A program made the position numbers and the translations under genes. Below the pieces are notes generated by a model. The model had not been told where the DNA came from. It did no database searches and saw nothing but the letters and a program-made list of their open reading frames with translations. A DNA stretch of 33,404 nucleotides from Methylotenera_A sp040387515 (GTDB lineage Bacteria > Pseudomonadota > Gammaproteobacteria > Burkholderiales > Methylophilaceae): the NCBI GenBank assembly GCA_040387515.1, contig JAZKDP010000030.1:1-33404 (forward strand), given 5' to 3'. Below, piece after piece: positions 32,036 through 33,404 of the stretch (the first letter of the stretch is position 1; every line of letters starts with the position of its first letter).

Positions 32036-33404
32036 ATGCAAACACCTAATCCTACCGTAATCCCTAAAGAAATTTTCAAAGCTTACGATATTCGCGGCAT
32101 TGTGGGTAAAACACTCACACCTAGTATTGTCGAATCGATTGGCCATGCATTGGGTAGTGAAGCCAAACAACGCGGGCAATCGGAAATCTGTATCGGTTTT
32201 GATGGTCGCTTATCTGGGCCAAAATTAGCCGAAGCGTTGGCAGTAGGTATCCGCAAAGCTGGTGTGAATGTGGTTAATTTAGGTATGGTCGCGACTCCTA
32301 TGGTGTATTTTGCGGCTTATCATCTGAATACACATTGTGGCGTAATGGTTACCGGTAGTCATAATCCACCCGATTACAATGGTTTAAAAATGGTGTTGGC
32401 AGATGAAACGCTATCCAATGAATCTATCCAAAGCTTACGTGAGCGCATCATACAAAAAAACTTTACCTACGGCGAAGGCTCAACGCGTCATTATGATATC
32501 GCAGCCGATTATATTGCGACGATTCAAGCTGATATTAAATTAACACGTCCCATGCAAATTGCCGTTGATTGTGGCAATGGTGTGGCGGGTGCATTTGCCA
32601 AAACTTTATACAACGCCATTGGTTGCCATGTAGATGAGCTATTTTGTGAAGTGGATGGTCATTTCCCCAATCATCATCCAGACCCTTCTGTGCCAGAAAA
32701 TTTGGTCGATTTAGCCAATGCCTTGCAAACCAGCCGCGCCGAAATCGGCTTGGCTTTTGATGGCGACGGCGACAGATTAGGTATCGTCACCAAAGATGGA
32801 AAGATCATTTACCCAGATAGGCAATTACTGTTGTTTGCAGAAGATGTTTTAAGCCGCAATAAAGGTGCCAATATTATTTTCGATGTGAAATCAACGCGTA
32901 ATTTAAGCCCGTGGATTCGCAAATACGGCGGCAATCCAATCATGTGGAAAACCGGTCATTCGCTGGTTAAAGCCAAAATCAAAGAAACTAACGCTGCATT
33001 AGCCGGCGAAATGAGCGGTCATGTGTTTTTTAACGATGCTGATAATAATGGCAAAAAACGCTGGTACGGCTTTGATGATGGCTTATATGCTGGCGCACGT
33101 ATGTTGGAAATTTTAAGCCGATTTAACAATCCATCTGACCTATTAAACAGCCTGCCAGATAGCGTGAGTACGCCAGAGCAACACATTCATATGCAAGAAG
33201 GCGAGCCGCATGCGTTGATTGCGCAATTGCAAAAAACCGCAACATTTGAAGGTGCGGTTGAATTGATTACCATTGATGGCTTGCGGGTGGAATATGCAGA
33301 TGGCTTTGGTTTAATGCGCCCATCCAATACCACGCCAGTGATTGTGCTACGGTTTGAAGCGGATTCTGAGGCCGCATTGTTACGCATTCAAGGGCAATTT
33401 AGAG
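32036..33404 (+). CDS. Phosphomannomutase/phosphoglucomutase (AlgC-type), 3' end outside window
   Basis: 456 codons are visible with no stop; AlgC is about 463 residues, so only a few residues are missing. Alpha-D-phosphohexomutase interconverting mannose-6-P/mannose-1-P and glucose-6-P/glucose-1-P for surface polysaccharide and nucleotide sugars. N-terminus PKEIFKAYDIRGIVG; phosphoserine loop TGSHNPPDYNG with Ser108, the same number as Pseudomonas AlgC; metal loop FDGDGDRLGI; sugar-binding GEMSGHVFFND; C-terminal phosphate loop MRPSNTTPVIVLRFE. It starts 104 bp after iscX. Confidence 0.95.
   Translation, partial: MQTPNPTVIPKEIFKAYDIRGIVGKTLTPSIVESIGHALGSEAKQRGQSEICIGFDGRLSGPKLAEALAVGIRKAGVNVVNLGMVATPMVYFAAYHLNTHCGVMVTGSHNPPDYNGLKMVLADETLSNESIQSLRERIIQKNFTYGEGSTRHYDIAADYIATIQADIKLTRPMQIAVDCGNGVAGAFAKTLYNAIGCHVDELFCEVDGHFPNHHPDPSVPENLVDLANALQTSRAEIGLAFDGDGDRLGIVTKDGKIIYPDRQLLLFAEDVLSRNKGANIIFDVKSTRNLSPWIRKYGGNPIMWKTGHSLVKAKIKETNAALAGEMSGHVFFNDADNNGKKRWYGFDDGLYAGARMLEILSRFNNPSDLLNSLPDSVSTPEQHIHMQEGEPHALIAQLQKTATFEGAVELITIDGLRVEYADGFGLMRPSNTTPVIVLRFEADSEAALLRIQGQFR

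Overview
The window looks like chromosomal DNA of a methylotrophic betaproteobacterium of the Methylophilaceae type (Methylotenera / Methylophilus relatives). This is inferred from moderately low GC, a complete mxaR-S-A-C-K-L block (accessory genes of PQQ methanol dehydrogenase), and betaproteobacterial gene orders: pyrG-kdsA-eno-ftsB, alaA-hom-thrC and glyA-nrdR-ribD. No tRNA, rRNA, CRISPR array, insertion sequence or prophage was seen. Two genes are cut by the window edges: an exported protein at the left (only its signal peptide is visible) and an AlgC-type phosphomannomutase/phosphoglucomutase at the right (nearly complete).

Layout. 1-2360: the start of an exported protein, divergent from a MocR-type (GntR + aminotransferase) regulator, followed by a highly structured RNA locus ending in a strong intrinsic terminator. 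2365-8028 (minus): a two-PepSY periplasmic protein, thyA, and the amino-acid operon alaA-hom-thrC, where hom starts at a TTG overlapping the alaA stop. 8165-9983: a Mth938-like small protein (plus), an FkbM methyltransferase and a DUF1439 lipoprotein (both minus). 10010-11831 (minus): fabA-fabB for unsaturated fatty acids. 12323-17930 (plus): mxaRSACKL, with no mxaFJGI before it and no mxaD after it. 17961-19520: ygfX-like membrane protein divergent from ygfZ. 19521-23876 (minus): pyrG-kdsA-eno-ftsB, with a 13-bp inverted repeat and a possible 45-codon ORF between eno and ftsB. 24205-24989 (plus): an AT-rich orphan gene overlapping the 3' end of the next operon. 24976-26845 (minus): mtnA plus a FucA-like class II aldolase, suggesting a DHAP shunt for methylthioadenosine / 5'-deoxyadenosine salvage. 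27155-31341 (minus): TatD hydrolase, ribD, a small membrane-anchored protein, nrdR and glyA. 31545-33404 (plus): a candidate small RNA with a textbook terminator, iscX and the sugar phosphomutase.

How the genes fit together. Much of the window is core metabolism: threonine and alanine synthesis, thymidylate (ThyA with GlyA for folate one-carbon units), CTP, Kdo for lipopolysaccharide, enolase, riboflavin and Fe-S support (IscX, YgfZ). The lifestyle-specific part is mxaRSACKL: an AAA+ ATPase, a DUF58 protein, two membrane VWA proteins and two membrane-anchored partners that act on methanol dehydrogenase maturation at the cytoplasmic membrane and periplasm. The least explained items are the two RNA-like loci (about 2165-2310 and 31545-31642), the orphan gene at 24285, the repeats before mxaR, and the nested inverted repeat between eno and ftsB.
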